A stretch of 64,000 bases of DNA, taken from positions 1,364,001 through 1,428,000 of the forward strand of contig CBDAPU010000001.1 in the NCBI GenBank assembly GCA_965198875.1, given 5' to 3'. A program made the position numbers and the translations under genes. Below are positions 35,294-44,425 of this stretch, in pieces. The notes under the pieces are model-generated. The model did not search any database. It was not told where the DNA came from and worked only from the letters and a program-made list of their open reading frames with translations. The stretch's first letter is position 1. Each line of letters starts with the position of its first letter. Source of the DNA: CBDAPU01 sp965198875 (lineage in GTDB: Bacteria; Pseudomonadota; Gammaproteobacteria; Eutrophobiales; Eutrophobiaceae).

Positions 35294-36487
35294 ATGCTCA
35301 GTAACGCAGTTAAAGATTTCCTTAAACTTGAGTCCGCCAGCGGGATCTTGCTGGTAGTGGCGGCGGTACTGGCGATGCTGGCCGAGAACTCGCCGCTAAA
35401 ACCCCTTTATGATTCACTGTTATCCATACCTGTCGCCATTCAAATAGGCGCAATACACATCCATAAACCCCTGTTGCTCTGGATCAATGATGGGCTGATG
35501 GCGATTTTTTTCTTCCTGGTCGGGCTGGAAATAAAACGCGAGGTACTGGAAGGCGAGTTATCCAACAAAGAGCAGATCCTGTTGCCATTTGCCGCCGCCA
35601 TGGGCGGGATGTTATGTCCGGCGCTGATCTATTCCTATATTAACTGGGGCGATCCCGTTGCCATGAAGGGCTGGGCGATCCCCTCGGCAACGGATATTGC
35701 CTTTGCCCTGGGGTTATTGGCATTGCTGGGCAGTCGAGTACCCGTTTCAATAAAACTGTTCTTATTGACTGTGGCCATCATTGATGATCTGGGCGCTATT
35801 ATCATTATTGCGCTGTTTTATACCGATGATCTGTCTGTTGTTTCGATTTCTGTTGCGATGGTATGTATTGCTGTCCTGGCCATCTTAAATCGGCGCAACA
35901 TCATCGATACCACGCCTTATATGCTCGTTGGTATTATCCTATGGGCGTCCGTATTAAAATCAGGTGTGCACGCCACACTGGCGGGGGTGATATTGGCCCT
36001 GTTTATTCCCCTTCGGGTCAAGGGCGTTGAAGGCTCACCATTGAAACAACTGGAGCATGATCTACATGTGACCGTCGCATTTGGGATCCTGCCTATCTTT
36101 GCTTTTGCCAACACCGGCGTCACCTTCGCCGGTTTAACGTTCGCCTCATTGTTGCACCCGGTATCTTTGGGGATTGCCGCCGGCCTGTTCTTTGGTAATC
36201 AGCTCGGGGTCTTTGGTCTCGCCTGGTTGATGGTGAAATGCAAGTTGGCGTCCCTGCCGGATGAGATGACCTGGATGCGATTATATGGTGTGGCCGCCTT
36301 GTGTGGCGTGGGTTTTACCATGAGTTTATTTATCAGCTCGCTGGCATTTGAGATGGGCGGATCGGATGTTGCTGTGGATGATCGCATCGGCATATTATTC
36401 GGATCGATGTTATCGGCGATATTGGGTCTGACGATACTGCACTTTAGTCTGCCGGCAACAGCGGATGCTGCATATGAGGAGACCTAG
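35294..36487 (+). CDS. nhaA: Na+/H+ antiporter NhaA
   Basis: This 397-residue protein with about 12 membrane helices exchanges protons for sodium ions. It has the conserved 'FFFLVGLEIKREVLEGEL', 'IPSATDIAFALG' (D134, equivalent to E. coli D133) and the ion-binding pair D164-D165 in 'AIIDDLGAI'. It gives salt and alkaline-pH tolerance, consistent with a marine or host habitat. The TTG start of the next gene follows its stop codon with no gap. Confidence 0.96.
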   Translation: MLSNAVKDFLKLESASGILLVVAAVLAMLAENSPLKPLYDSLLSIPVAIQIGAIHIHKPLLLWINDGLMAIFFFLVGLEIKREVLEGELSNKEQILLPFAAAMGGMLCPALIYSYINWGDPVAMKGWAIPSATDIAFALGLLALLGSRVPVSIKLFLLTVAIIDDLGAIIIIALFYTDDLSVVSISVAMVCIAVLAILNRRNIIDTTPYMLVGIILWASVLKSGVHATLAGVILALFIPLRVKGVEGSPLKQLEHDLHVTVAFGILPIFAFANTGVTFAGLTFASLLHPVSLGIAAGLFFGNQLGVFGLAWLMVKCKLASLPDEMTWMRLYGVAALCGVGFTMSLFISSLAFEMGGSDVAVDDRIGILFGSMLSAILGLTILHFSLPATADAAYEET

Positions 36488-37213
36488 TTGCGATTTGTCT
36501 TAGTGCATGGCGCTATGCATAATCGTTCATGCTGGGATGGCGTGATAGCGAAGTTAAAACAGCAGGGACATGAGGCCCATGCCCCAACCCTGGCCGGTCA
36601 TGGTGAAGATGCGGGGCGTTATTTTACCCAATCTGACTGTGTGAGATCGGTCGTCGATTATATCAGGCAACAGGCGCTCAATGATTTTGTCCTGGCAGGG
36701 CATAGTTTCGCCGGGATCGTCATACCAGATGTGGCGGTAGAATTATCCGAACGAATTCACAGGCTGGTGTTTCAAAACGCCATGGTGATGAAGGACGGCG
36801 AGCGTATTTATGACCTCTTGCCGCCCATACAACAGAGGATGTTTGATACGATCCTGAAGCGGGAAGGGGATAGGGCCAACTGGCTTACTCCATTTAACAT
36901 GTTCAGGGAGCGCTTTATCAATGATGCTGATCTTAAAACCGCGAGGGCGGTTTATTCGACATTAAGGGCGGTGTGTATCAAGCCACAGCTTGAAGAGATA
37001 AACATGGCGGGTTTTGAAAAGTTAAACATACCCATGAGTTATATCAATTTTACCGATGATCACGCCTTGCCACAGGGCGCATACGGCTGGTATCCCAGAA
37101 TGGCGGATCGTTTGGGAGCATGCCGGGTGATACACAAGCCAGGCAGTCATGAGGTGTGTTACACCAACCCTGACGTTTTGGCGCGAGCGTTAATCGAAGC
37201 GGGCAGGCCATAG
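36488..37213 (+). CDS. Alpha/beta-fold hydrolase
   Basis: The 241-residue protein belongs to the esterase / hydroxynitrile-lyase-like branch of alpha/beta hydrolases: an N-terminal 'RFVLVHGAMHNRSCWD', 'TLAGHGED', the nucleophile elbow GHSFAG (S73), and probable acid (D190/D191) and histidine (H221 in 'GSHEV'). All triad residues appear present. It starts with TTG directly after the nhaA stop. A hairpin GCGGAT/ATCCGC at 37238-37258 lies between this gene and the converging ppdK. The substrate is unknown. Confidence 0.85.
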   Translation: MRFVLVHGAMHNRSCWDGVIAKLKQQGHEAHAPTLAGHGEDAGRYFTQSDCVRSVVDYIRQQALNDFVLAGHSFAGIVIPDVAVELSERIHRLVFQNAMVMKDGERIYDLLPPIQQRMFDTILKREGDRANWLTPFNMFRERFINDADLKTARAVYSTLRAVCIKPQLEEINMAGFEKLNIPMSYINFTDDHALPQGAYGWYPRMADRLGACRVIHKPGSHEVCYTNPDVLARALIEAGRP

Positions 37214-37320
37214 TCACATCTTGCAGGGTTCAGATGAGCGGATTTATTTTTGATCCGCCGAAAGGATAAAGCCGCCCCGCCTAACCTGCCCCGGTATTCA
37301 TCGACACAGGGCTAACAAAT

Positions 37321-39984
37321 CTACAGCTCCAGCTCTAGCTGCTTTCTCAAGGCAGCTTGGGCGGCGGCAAGCCTGGCGATCGGCACCCGAAACGGCGAGC
37401 AGGAAATATAATCTAACTGCACGGCCTGGAAGAAGTGAATGGACTGCGGATCGCCGCCGTGTTCACCACAGACCCCACATTTTAACTTAACTTTGGCTAC
37501 TCTGCCTTTATGTACCGCCTGCTCCACTAACCGCCCAACACCGGCCACATCGATGGTTTGAAAAGGGTTTTGCTCGAGGATGTTGTTTTCAAGATAATCG
37601 GGCATAAAGCTACTCATATCATCCCTGCTGTAACCCAGCGTCATTTGCGTTAAGTCGTTTGTGCCGAAGCTGAAGAAGTCGGCGTGCCTGGCAATGGCAT
37701 CGGCGGTGATGGCGGCCCGCGGCACCTCAATCATCGTACCAACAGGAATAGCCAGTTTCCCGCTGAATTTTTTCTTTTGTTTGACGTTGGCGATGGTTCT
37801 CTCAACCCGCTCTCTTAACATGGAGAGTTCATTTTCCAGCCCGATCAGCGGGATCATGATCTCTGGTTGTGCATTGATCCGTTTTCTTTTGCAGTTAATG
37901 GTCGCCTCGACGATCGCCGTTATCTGCATCTCCAGTATTTCAGGGTAGGTGATCGTCAGGCGGCAACCGCGATGACCTAACATCGGGTTCACTTCATGCA
38001 ACTGGTTTACCCGGTTGATGATCCGCTTGACGCTCACCTTCATTTTACGGGCGAGCTGCCGTTGAGATCTCTCATCGGCGGGTAGAAACTCATGCAAAGG
38101 GGGATCGAGCAATCGCACAGTGACCGGCAGATCGCGCATGGTCGTGAAAATGCCCTCGAAGTCCCTGCGCTGGAGGGGCAATAATTTTTTCAGCGCAAGA
38201 CGACGGGATGGCTCATCTTCGGCCAGGATCATCTCGCGCATGGCGGCGATACGATCATCTCCAAAGAACATATGCTCTGTTCGACATAAACCAATCCCTT
38301 CTGCGCCAAAGCCCAGGGCGACAGCGGCGTCCACGGGCGTATCCGCATTGGCCCTGATCACCAGCTTGCGGGTTTTATCCGCCCATTTCATTAACGTTCT
38401 AAACTCTTTGGTAAATGCAGGCGGTTGTTTTGCCACATCCCCAGACATGACGTCCCCATTGCTGCCATCGATGCTGATCATGTCTTTTGAAGTGATCTCT
38501 CGCCCGTTGATGGAAATCGTTTTCTCCTTGCTGTTGATCATCACCTCGCCCGCACCGGTCACACAGCACTTGCCCCAGCCCCGCGCCACCACGGCTGCAT
38601 GACTGGTTGAACCGCCTGTGGACGTGAGGATCCCCTCGGCAACGTGCATACCCTGTATGTCCTCAGGGCTTGTCTGCCGTCTGATCAGGATAACGGCCTC
38701 TCCGTTTTCAGCACGCCGAACCGCCTCATCGGTGGTAAAAACCGGATAACCGGACGCCGCACCTGGCGATGCCGGTAGCCCGCTAGTCAATACATCTCGC
38801 CTGGCGTTGGTATCGAAAGAAGGCAGCAAGATCTGGTTTAAATCATTAGCCGGGACGCGTAATAAAGCGGTTTTTTGACTGATCCGATTTTCTTTCACCA
38901 TGTCCACCGCAATTTTGACGGCGGCGGTACCCGTGCGTTTTCCAGTGCGGGTTTGCAACATAAACAACACGCCTTTTTCGATGGTAAACTCGATGTCCTG
39001 CATGTCTTTGTAATGGGCCTCCAGAGTGCGCTTCGCCTTTAAGAGTTGTGAGTAGATCTGCGGTCGCCATTTTTTCATTTTGGCGACGGGCCGGGGTGTG
39101 CGGATCCCGGCGACCACGTCTTCTCCCTGGGCGTTTATCAGGAACTCACCATATAACGCATTTTTCCCTGAAGTCGGGTCGCGGGTGAAGGCGACGCCGG
39201 TACCGGAGTCGTTACCCCTATTACCGAACACCATGGACTGGATATTGACTGCGGTACCCAACAGACCGCGGATGTCGTTAATCTTGCGATAAGTGACTGC
39301 CCTTGGGGTATCCCAACTCTTAAATACGGCCTCAATCGCTTTTTCTAACTGCTGGTATGGGTTTTGTGGAAATGCCTCACCACAGCGCTTCCTGTAGATA
39401 TCTTTGTAGTTTGCGATGAGTTTTTCCAGCCCCTCCTCGCCCAGATCCGGATCCGAAGAGACGCCGTAATGTTTTTTCACCTTATCAAAAGCCGTCTCAA
39501 AGTAGTCATGGTCGATGCCCATGACCACATTGCCAAACATGTTGATGAGACGACGATAGGCGTCAAGGGCGAAGCGCCGGTTAGAGGTTTGTTTTGCCAG
39601 ACCTTCTACGGATCTGTCCGTTAGCCCTAAGTTTAATACGGTATCTAACATACCGGGCATACTGGCCGCCGCACCACTTCTTACGGAGACCAGCAACGGG
39701 TTGTCGTGATCTCCAAAGACTTTACCGGTCTCTTCCTGCAGACGGGTCATGTTGACGCCGATCCCATCCAGCAATCCCTTCGGCAGCTTTGCGCCATGTT
39801 GGTGGTATTCGGCGCAAGTGGTTGTCGTAATGGTAAATCCCGGTGGTACCGGCAGACCGATCCGCCTCATTTCAGCCAGGTTAGCGCCCTTGCCACCGAG
39901 CAGGGCGACCATATCGCGGTCGCCTTCTGATAGCCCTTTGCCGAAGTAGTAAATGCGTTTGCCTGTATTAACGGGACGGATCAC
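37321..39984 (-). CDS. ppdK: Pyruvate, phosphate dikinase
   Basis: This 887-residue enzyme interconverts pyruvate + ATP + phosphate with phosphoenolpyruvate + AMP + pyrophosphate. It has the N-terminal ATP-grasp region ('LLGGKGANLAEMRRIGLPVPPGF', in part), the swivelling phosphohistidine domain with H462 in 'GGSTSHAAVVARGWGK', and the C-terminal TIM barrel with the catalytic cysteine C839 in 'CGVCGEHGGDP'. It begins 8 bases after prpD and is the last gene of the propionate operon. There it would turn the pyruvate made by the methylcitrate cycle into PEP. The size is normal (about 880). Confidence 0.96.
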   Translation of the reverse strand: MIRPVNTGKRIYYFGKGLSEGDRDMVALLGGKGANLAEMRRIGLPVPPGFTITTTTCAEYHQHGAKLPKGLLDGIGVNMTRLQEETGKVFGDHDNPLLVSVRSGAAASMPGMLDTVLNLGLTDRSVEGLAKQTSNRRFALDAYRRLINMFGNVVMGIDHDYFETAFDKVKKHYGVSSDPDLGEEGLEKLIANYKDIYRKRCGEAFPQNPYQQLEKAIEAVFKSWDTPRAVTYRKINDIRGLLGTAVNIQSMVFGNRGNDSGTGVAFTRDPTSGKNALYGEFLINAQGEDVVAGIRTPRPVAKMKKWRPQIYSQLLKAKRTLEAHYKDMQDIEFTIEKGVLFMLQTRTGKRTGTAAVKIAVDMVKENRISQKTALLRVPANDLNQILLPSFDTNARRDVLTSGLPASPGAASGYPVFTTDEAVRRAENGEAVILIRRQTSPEDIQGMHVAEGILTSTGGSTSHAAVVARGWGKCCVTGAGEVMINSKEKTISINGREITSKDMISIDGSNGDVMSGDVAKQPPAFTKEFRTLMKWADKTRKLVIRANADTPVDAAVALGFGAEGIGLCRTEHMFFGDDRIAAMREMILAEDEPSRRLALKKLLPLQRRDFEGIFTTMRDLPVTVRLLDPPLHEFLPADERSQRQLARKMKVSVKRIINRVNQLHEVNPMLGHRGCRLTITYPEILEMQITAIVEATINCKRKRINAQPEIMIPLIGLENELSMLRERVERTIANVKQKKKFSGKLAIPVGTMIEVPRAAITADAIARHADFFSFGTNDLTQMTLGYSRDDMSSFMPDYLENNILEQNPFQTIDVAGVGRLVEQAVHKGRVAKVKLKCGVCGEHGGDPQSIHFFQAVQLDYISCSPFRVPIARLAAAQAALRKQLELEL

Positions 39985-39992
39985 GGTATTGC

Positions 39993-41450
39993 TTATCCAG
40001 CGCTCTGAGACCAGGCCTGTACAAACTCATTCACCGGCATGGCCTCCAAAGACGACTGCGCCTTGCATATGCCCAGGATTTTTTCTGCCTGCGATGCCGA
40101 GAAATGCGCGTTGACCGCGCGCTCGAATTTATCCAGCAGTAGCGGGATCCCCTCGTTACGACGGCGGCGATGACCTATGGGGTATTCAACGACAACTCGC
40201 TCTGTGCTGGCGCCGTCCTTAAAGAACACCTGCACGGCGTTTGCAATGGCGCGTTTATCCGCATCGAAATAATCAGCGGTGAATTGTTTGTTCCTGGATA
40301 CCATCATTTTATCCCGTAGCTGATCGATCCGTGGATCATGGGCGACCTCATCTTCATAGTCATTAGCCGTTAGCCTGCCGAAGATCAGGGGAATTGCGAT
40401 CATGTACTGCAGGCAATGATCGCGATCAGCCGGATTATCCAGGGGCCCGGTTTTATCGATAATACGCATACCGGCCTCCTGGGTTTCGATAGTGATTTTA
40501 CTGATCTCATCTATGCGGTTTTTCACCTGCTCATGCAGGGCGAGCGCCGCCTCTACCGCCGTCTGGGCGTGGAACTCGGCGGGATAGGCGATCTTGAACA
40601 GCACGTTTTCCATTACGTAAGAGGCGAAGGGGCGCTCGGCAATGATGTTGTTGCCGTTAAACAGGGCGTCTTCAAACCCCCAGTGCTCGGCGCTCAATGC
40701 GGACGGATAACCCATCTCGCCGGTTAATGCGATGAGCCCATGCCATACCCCGCGGCTGGTGGCGTCGCCCGCAGCCCAGCTCTTGCGGGAACCGGTATTC
40801 GGTGCGTGCCGATAAGTGCGTAATGCACCCCCGTCTATCCAGGCATTAGAGACGGCATTGATGATGTGCTGCCGATGACCACCCAGCATCCTTGTCACAA
40901 CGGCAGCGCTGGCTATGCGTACCAGCAAAACATGATCAAGACCGACGCCATTAAAACTGTTTTTAAGCGCCAACACGCCCTGGATCTCATGTGCCTGGAT
41001 CATCCCGGTCAGCACATCAGCAACTGTTAGCGGCGACCTGCCTGCTGCGGTATTTTTCAGACTAACATAATCGGCAATGGCGAGAATGCCGCCCAGGTTA
41101 TCTGAAGGGTGTCCCCATTCCGCCGCCAGCCAGGTGTCGTTAAAGTCCAGCCAGCGCACCATGGCGCCAATGTTAAATGCAGCCATGACCGGCTCTAACT
41201 GGTATCCGGTACCGGGCACACGGGCGCCACCGGGCATCTCGGCGCCGGGCACCGTCGGCCCCAACAGTTTTGTACAAGCGGGAAACCTGAGCGCCATCAA
41301 GCCACAGGCCAGGGTATCGAGCAGGCAATAAAAAGCGGTGCTTCTTGCCTCTTCACTCTCTGCCTTATGCGTTAATACATAGTCGGCGATATCCTGTAGT
41401 AGCGGATCGGCGTCCGGTCTTCTCGCATCGCGGCCCCCCATGTTAGACAT
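39993..41450 (-). CDS. prpD: 2-methylcitrate dehydratase PrpD
   Basis: The 485-residue protein belongs to the MmgE/PrpD family: 'RSTAFYCLLDTLACGL', 'MVRWLDFNDTWLAAEWGHPSDNLGGI' (in part), 'RKSWAAGDATSRGV' and 'YPAEFHAQTAVEAA'. It dehydrates 2-methylcitrate in the methylcitrate cycle. An iron-sulphur AcnD/PrpF pair is absent, so this is the cofactor-free route; a separate aconitase would complete hydration. A GAGGAAA site precedes the ATG. The 173-base gap from prpC contains a small GCCGC/GCGGC hairpin that could reduce read-through. Confidence 0.94.
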   Translation of the reverse strand: MSNMGGRDARRPDADPLLQDIADYVLTHKAESEEARSTAFYCLLDTLACGLMALRFPACTKLLGPTVPGAEMPGGARVPGTGYQLEPVMAAFNIGAMVRWLDFNDTWLAAEWGHPSDNLGGILAIADYVSLKNTAAGRSPLTVADVLTGMIQAHEIQGVLALKNSFNGVGLDHVLLVRIASAAVVTRMLGGHRQHIINAVSNAWIDGGALRTYRHAPNTGSRKSWAAGDATSRGVWHGLIALTGEMGYPSALSAEHWGFEDALFNGNNIIAERPFASYVMENVLFKIAYPAEFHAQTAVEAALALHEQVKNRIDEISKITIETQEAGMRIIDKTGPLDNPADRDHCLQYMIAIPLIFGRLTANDYEDEVAHDPRIDQLRDKMMVSRNKQFTADYFDADKRAIANAVQVFFKDGASTERVVVEYPIGHRRRRNEGIPLLLDKFERAVNAHFSASQAEKILGICKAQSSLEAMPVNEFVQAWSQSAG

Positions 41451-41623
41451 GGTTTATTTCCTCAACATGTTAAAAAGTCTTTGACCGCCGCCAACAAATC
41501 CTGCGGCCTCTCTCGTCTCTGATAATGACAGTCACCGGTTATCCCAAAGCGCTATGGCGGCGCGACGATGAAGGTGCATATCGATCATTCACTGTGATCT
41601 CTTTGTTCCCGGTGGTCAATGAG

Positions 41624-42772
41624 CTATCTTTTTTCTATGGGCACGAAGGCCACACTATCGGCTCCCGTGTAGTTGGCGCCGGGCCGTATAATTTTTCCAT
41701 CTTCTCGCTGCTCTATGACATGGGCGGCCCAACCGGTAACCCGCGCCATCACAAAGATGGGGGTAAACAGTGTGGTTGGTATGTTCATCTTGTTATAGGC
41801 CACCGCCGAGAACCAGTCCAGGTTAGGGAACATCTTTTTCACCTCCCACATAACGGCCTCTATCCTCTCGGCGATGGCAAAGAGGTCTGTCTCACCGGGA
41901 TCTTGAGAGAGTTCGCCAGCAATTCTCTTTATGATCTCATTGCGCGGATCCGAGAGCGTATACACAGGGTGTCCAAATCCGGTGATGATTTCCTTGCGTG
42001 CGATACGCGCTTTGACGTCCGCTTCGGCCTCATCTTCGCTGGTATAACGTTGTTGTATTTGTAGCGCCACTTCATTAGCGCCGCCGTGTTTGGGTCCGCG
42101 CAGGGCGCCGATTGCACCGGTAATGGCGGAGTAGATGTCGGCCCCGGTGCCGGCGATCACCCGGCCTGCAAATGTGGATGCGTTAAACTCATGCTCTGCA
42201 TAGAGGATGAGTGATGAGTGCATGGCGCCTACCCACAACTCATCCGGCGTCTCCCCATGCAACAGATGCAGAAAATGACCGCCGATGGAGTCATCATCGG
42301 TGATCTCATCGATGCGTTTGTTGTTATGACTGAAGTGATACCAGTAGATGAGCATGGAGGCGAATGAGGCCAGCAATCTGTCGGCGATATGCCGCGCCGC
42401 CTCGGCACAATGTGGCTCCGGCTCCGGCAACACATTACCCATCAGCGAGCAACCACTTCTCAGCACATCCATAGGGTGCGAGCTCGCCGGTATGAGCTCC
42501 ATGCCTGCCTTGACGGCGTCGGGTAGTCTGCGTAGTCCCTTGAGTTTTGCCTTGTAGCGGTTCAGCTCCGCCCGATCAGGCAGCTTTTCGTGGATGAGCA
42601 AATGGGCGATCTCTTCAAACTCGCAGGTCTCGGCGATGTCCAGGATATCATAGCCACGGTAGGTGAGGTCATTGCCGCTGCGACCGACGGTGCAAAGGGC
42701 GGTGTTTCCGGCAGGCACGCCGGATAAGGCCACCGATTTTTTAGGTTTGGCGCCCGCCTGCGGCTGGCTCAT
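41624..42772 (-). CDS. prpC: 2-methylcitrate synthase PrpC
   Basis: This 382-residue citrate-synthase homologue condenses propionyl-CoA with oxaloacetate. It shows 'TYRGYDILDIAETCEFEEIAHLL' (in part), 'HEFNASTFAGRVIAGTGAD', 'GPKHGGANEVAL' and the catalytic 'GFGHPVYTLSDPR', followed by a catalytic Asp near 'DWFSAVAYNKM'. The length (about 380) fits the small PrpC type, not the hexameric GltA type. Its start overlaps the prpB stop by 4 bases, so the two are coupled. Confidence 0.94.
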   Translation of the reverse strand: MSQPQAGAKPKKSVALSGVPAGNTALCTVGRSGNDLTYRGYDILDIAETCEFEEIAHLLIHEKLPDRAELNRYKAKLKGLRRLPDAVKAGMELIPASSHPMDVLRSGCSLMGNVLPEPEPHCAEAARHIADRLLASFASMLIYWYHFSHNNKRIDEITDDDSIGGHFLHLLHGETPDELWVGAMHSSLILYAEHEFNASTFAGRVIAGTGADIYSAITGAIGALRGPKHGGANEVALQIQQRYTSEDEAEADVKARIARKEIITGFGHPVYTLSDPRNEIIKRIAGELSQDPGETDLFAIAERIEAVMWEVKKMFPNLDWFSAVAYNKMNIPTTLFTPIFVMARVTGWAAHVIEQREDGKIIRPGANYTGADSVAFVPIEKR

Positions 42773-43653
42773 GTCTCTAACCCCTGTGAATATAATGCAT
42801 CCAGTTTTCGCTCGTAGGCGTGATAACCTAAAATGTCATACATCTCCTCTCGGCTTTGCATGATGTCAATGATGTTACGCTGGTGTCCTTCTTCAAGTAC
42901 GGTTTGGTAGAACGTCATCGCACCTTTATTCATCGCTCGATAGGCGCCGCAACAATACAGTACGATATCAACACCGGCCTCGCCCAGCTCCCGGGTTGAG
43001 AATAGCGGGGTCTCGCCAAACTCCGTGATGTTGGCCAGGAAAGGCGCCGACAGGGCGCGGTGTAATGCTTTATATTCCTCCAGGGAAGACACCGCCTCAG
43101 GAAAGATCATGTCCGCTCCGGCTTCGATACAGGCATTGGCGCGATCAATGGCAGCTTGCATGCCCTCCACCGCCAGGGCGTCGGTTCTCGCCATGATGAC
43201 GAAGTCCTCATCATGACGCGCATCAACGGCAGCTTTAATACGATCAACCATCTCTTCCTGTGAGACGATAGCCTTGTTGGGCCGGTGACCACAGCGTTTC
43301 TCGGCGATTTGATCTTCGATATGCATGCCGGCCGCACCGGCCTTGATCAAACTTCGGGTGGTTCTGGCGATGTTGAACGTGCCGCCAAAGCCGGTATCCA
43401 CATCCACCAACAGGGGCAATTCAGTGACGTCGGTGATCCGTCTGCTATCGATGAGCAGATCCGCCAATGTGCTGATCCCCAAGTCCGGCATGCCCAGTGA
43501 ATTGGCGGCCAGGCCACCACCGGATAGATAAATGGCCTTGTGTCCGGCACGTTCGGCCATACGTGCCGCCAATGCGGTTATCGTACCGACCACCTGTAGC
43601 GGTTTGTTATCTTCAACCGCCTGTCGAAATGTCTTTCCCGGCGATACAGTCAT
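42769..43653 (-). CDS. prpB: Methylisocitrate lyase PrpB
   Basis: The 294-residue enzyme of the PEP mutase / isocitrate lyase superfamily splits 2-methylisocitrate into pyruvate and succinate. It has 'IYLSGGGLAANSLGMPDLG', 'DVDTGFGG', 'HIEDQ' and the catalytic 'KRCGHRPNK' (C121; KRCGH is the PrpB version of the KKCGH motif). The gene overlaps the GntR regulator upstream and prpC downstream, each by 4 bases. It is the first structural gene of the propionate operon. Confidence 0.95.
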   Translation of the reverse strand: MTVSPGKTFRQAVEDNKPLQVVGTITALAARMAERAGHKAIYLSGGGLAANSLGMPDLGISTLADLLIDSRRITDVTELPLLVDVDTGFGGTFNIARTTRSLIKAGAAGMHIEDQIAEKRCGHRPNKAIVSQEEMVDRIKAAVDARHDEDFVIMARTDALAVEGMQAAIDRANACIEAGADMIFPEAVSSLEEYKALHRALSAPFLANITEFGETPLFSTRELGEAGVDIVLYCCGAYRAMNKGAMTFYQTVLEEGHQRNIIDIMQSREEMYDILGYHAYERKLDALYSQGLET

Positions 43654-44333
43654 GGTCTCTCCTTCGCGTTTTTGAAATGGGACTCAATGGTTTCTCTGGC
43701 ACGGCTGATATGCCGTCGCATCAGGATCTCGGCCAGCTCACCATCTTGTTGTGCGATGGCGGTGACGATGTTTCTATGCTCGGTGAGGGCGATGGTGGGT
43801 CGTTGTGGAGACTGGCTTGAGCGATATCGGTACATGCGGATCAGGTGATATAACTCACCGCACAACAATTCGATCAAACGCTCGTTCTTGCTGCCCTTAA
43901 TAATGCGATAATGAAAATCAAAGTCGCCGCTGCGCTGGAAATACTCACCGCCCCTGGTGTTGTTGATCTGTTGTTCATGTTCTTCCAGCAGGGCATAGAA
44001 CTCGGCGATTTCATCAGCGCCCATGCGCTCTGCCGCAAGGCGGGCGGCCATGCCTTCCAGGGCCTCACGTACGTGATAGATCTCATTTAATTCTGCGGCG
44101 TTTAACGATACCACGCGCGCACCCACATGGGGGGTGCGGACAACCAGATGCAGTCCTTCCAGGCGCCGAATGGCTTCACGTAACGGGCCGCGGCTAACGT
44201 GATAGCTTTTGGCCAGATCAGGCTCGCTGATTTTTGCCCCGGACGGGATATCGCCCTTGACTATCGCGGTGATCAAGGCATCACTGAGCCCATCTGCAAT
44301 AGTTAAGCTGTCTTTCTCGAGCAGTGATCCCAT
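43650..44333 (-). CDS. GntR/FadR-family transcriptional regulator of the propionate operon
   Basis: The 227-residue protein has an N-terminal winged helix ('ISEPDLAKSYHVSRGPLREAIRRLEGLHLV', in part) and a C-terminal FCD ligand domain with the metal-binding pattern D..R..E, H and H ('HYRIIKGSKNERL', 'EHRNIVTAIAQQD', 'MRRHI'). I start at the ATG before 'GSLLEKDS'. An ATG 48 bases upstream lacks a ribosome site and would place an operator inside the coding region. GntR regulators of this branch bind TTGTNNACAA, and two such sites flank this promoter. The likely effector is 2-methylcitrate or a related acid (inferred). Confidence 0.9.
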   Translation of the reverse strand: MGSLLEKDSLTIADGLSDALITAIVKGDIPSGAKISEPDLAKSYHVSRGPLREAIRRLEGLHLVVRTPHVGARVVSLNAAELNEIYHVREALEGMAARLAAERMGADEIAEFYALLEEHEQQINNTRGGEYFQRSGDFDFHYRIIKGSKNERLIELLCGELYHLIRMYRYRSSQSPQRPTIALTEHRNIVTAIAQQDGELAEILMRRHISRARETIESHFKNAKERP

Positions 44334-44352
44334 GGTGGGAACAGCCTCATAA

Positions 44353-44362
44353 TTGTCAACAA
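44353..44362. promoter_or_regulatory. Operator site 1, TTGTNNACAA
   Basis: TTGTCAACAA matches the palindromic consensus bound by FadR/VanR-type GntR regulators. On the minus strand it lies downstream of the TATAAT element, between the predicted transcript start (about 44376) and the regulator ATG at 44333. Occupancy there would block transcription. Confidence 0.65.
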
Positions 44363-44382
44363 AATGACTTGAAAAAAACATA

Positions 44383-44411
44383 ATTATAGCTTAAATGGCG
44401 ATAAAAACAAT
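44383..44411 (-). promoter_or_regulatory. Candidate promoter of the prp-ppdK operon
   Basis: On the minus strand a perfect TATAAT -10 element occupies 44388-44383. About 16-17 bases upstream is a TTGTTT/ATTGTT sequence that can serve as a weak -35 element. The weak -35 suits a regulated promoter. The promoter lies between the two TTGTNNACAA sites. Confidence 0.55.
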
Positions 44412-44413
44412 AA

Positions 44414-44425
44414 ATTGTCGACAAT
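44414..44425. promoter_or_regulatory. Operator site 2, ATTGTCGACAAT
   Basis: This is a perfect 12-bp palindrome containing TTGTNNACAA, located just upstream of the -35 region of the prp promoter on the minus strand. Its centre is 62 bases from the centre of site 1, close to six helical turns, so the two sites face the same side of the DNA. Confidence 0.7.

Noticed and set aside
37238..37258. GCGGAT/ATCCGC hairpin as terminator between converging genes
   Set aside because: The stem is only 6 bp with a 9-base loop and no T-run on either strand; too weak to call.
41525..42064. 179-codon plus-strand frame
   Set aside because: It lies antisense to prpC, has no ribosome site and its protein has low-complexity shadow character; prpC is certain.
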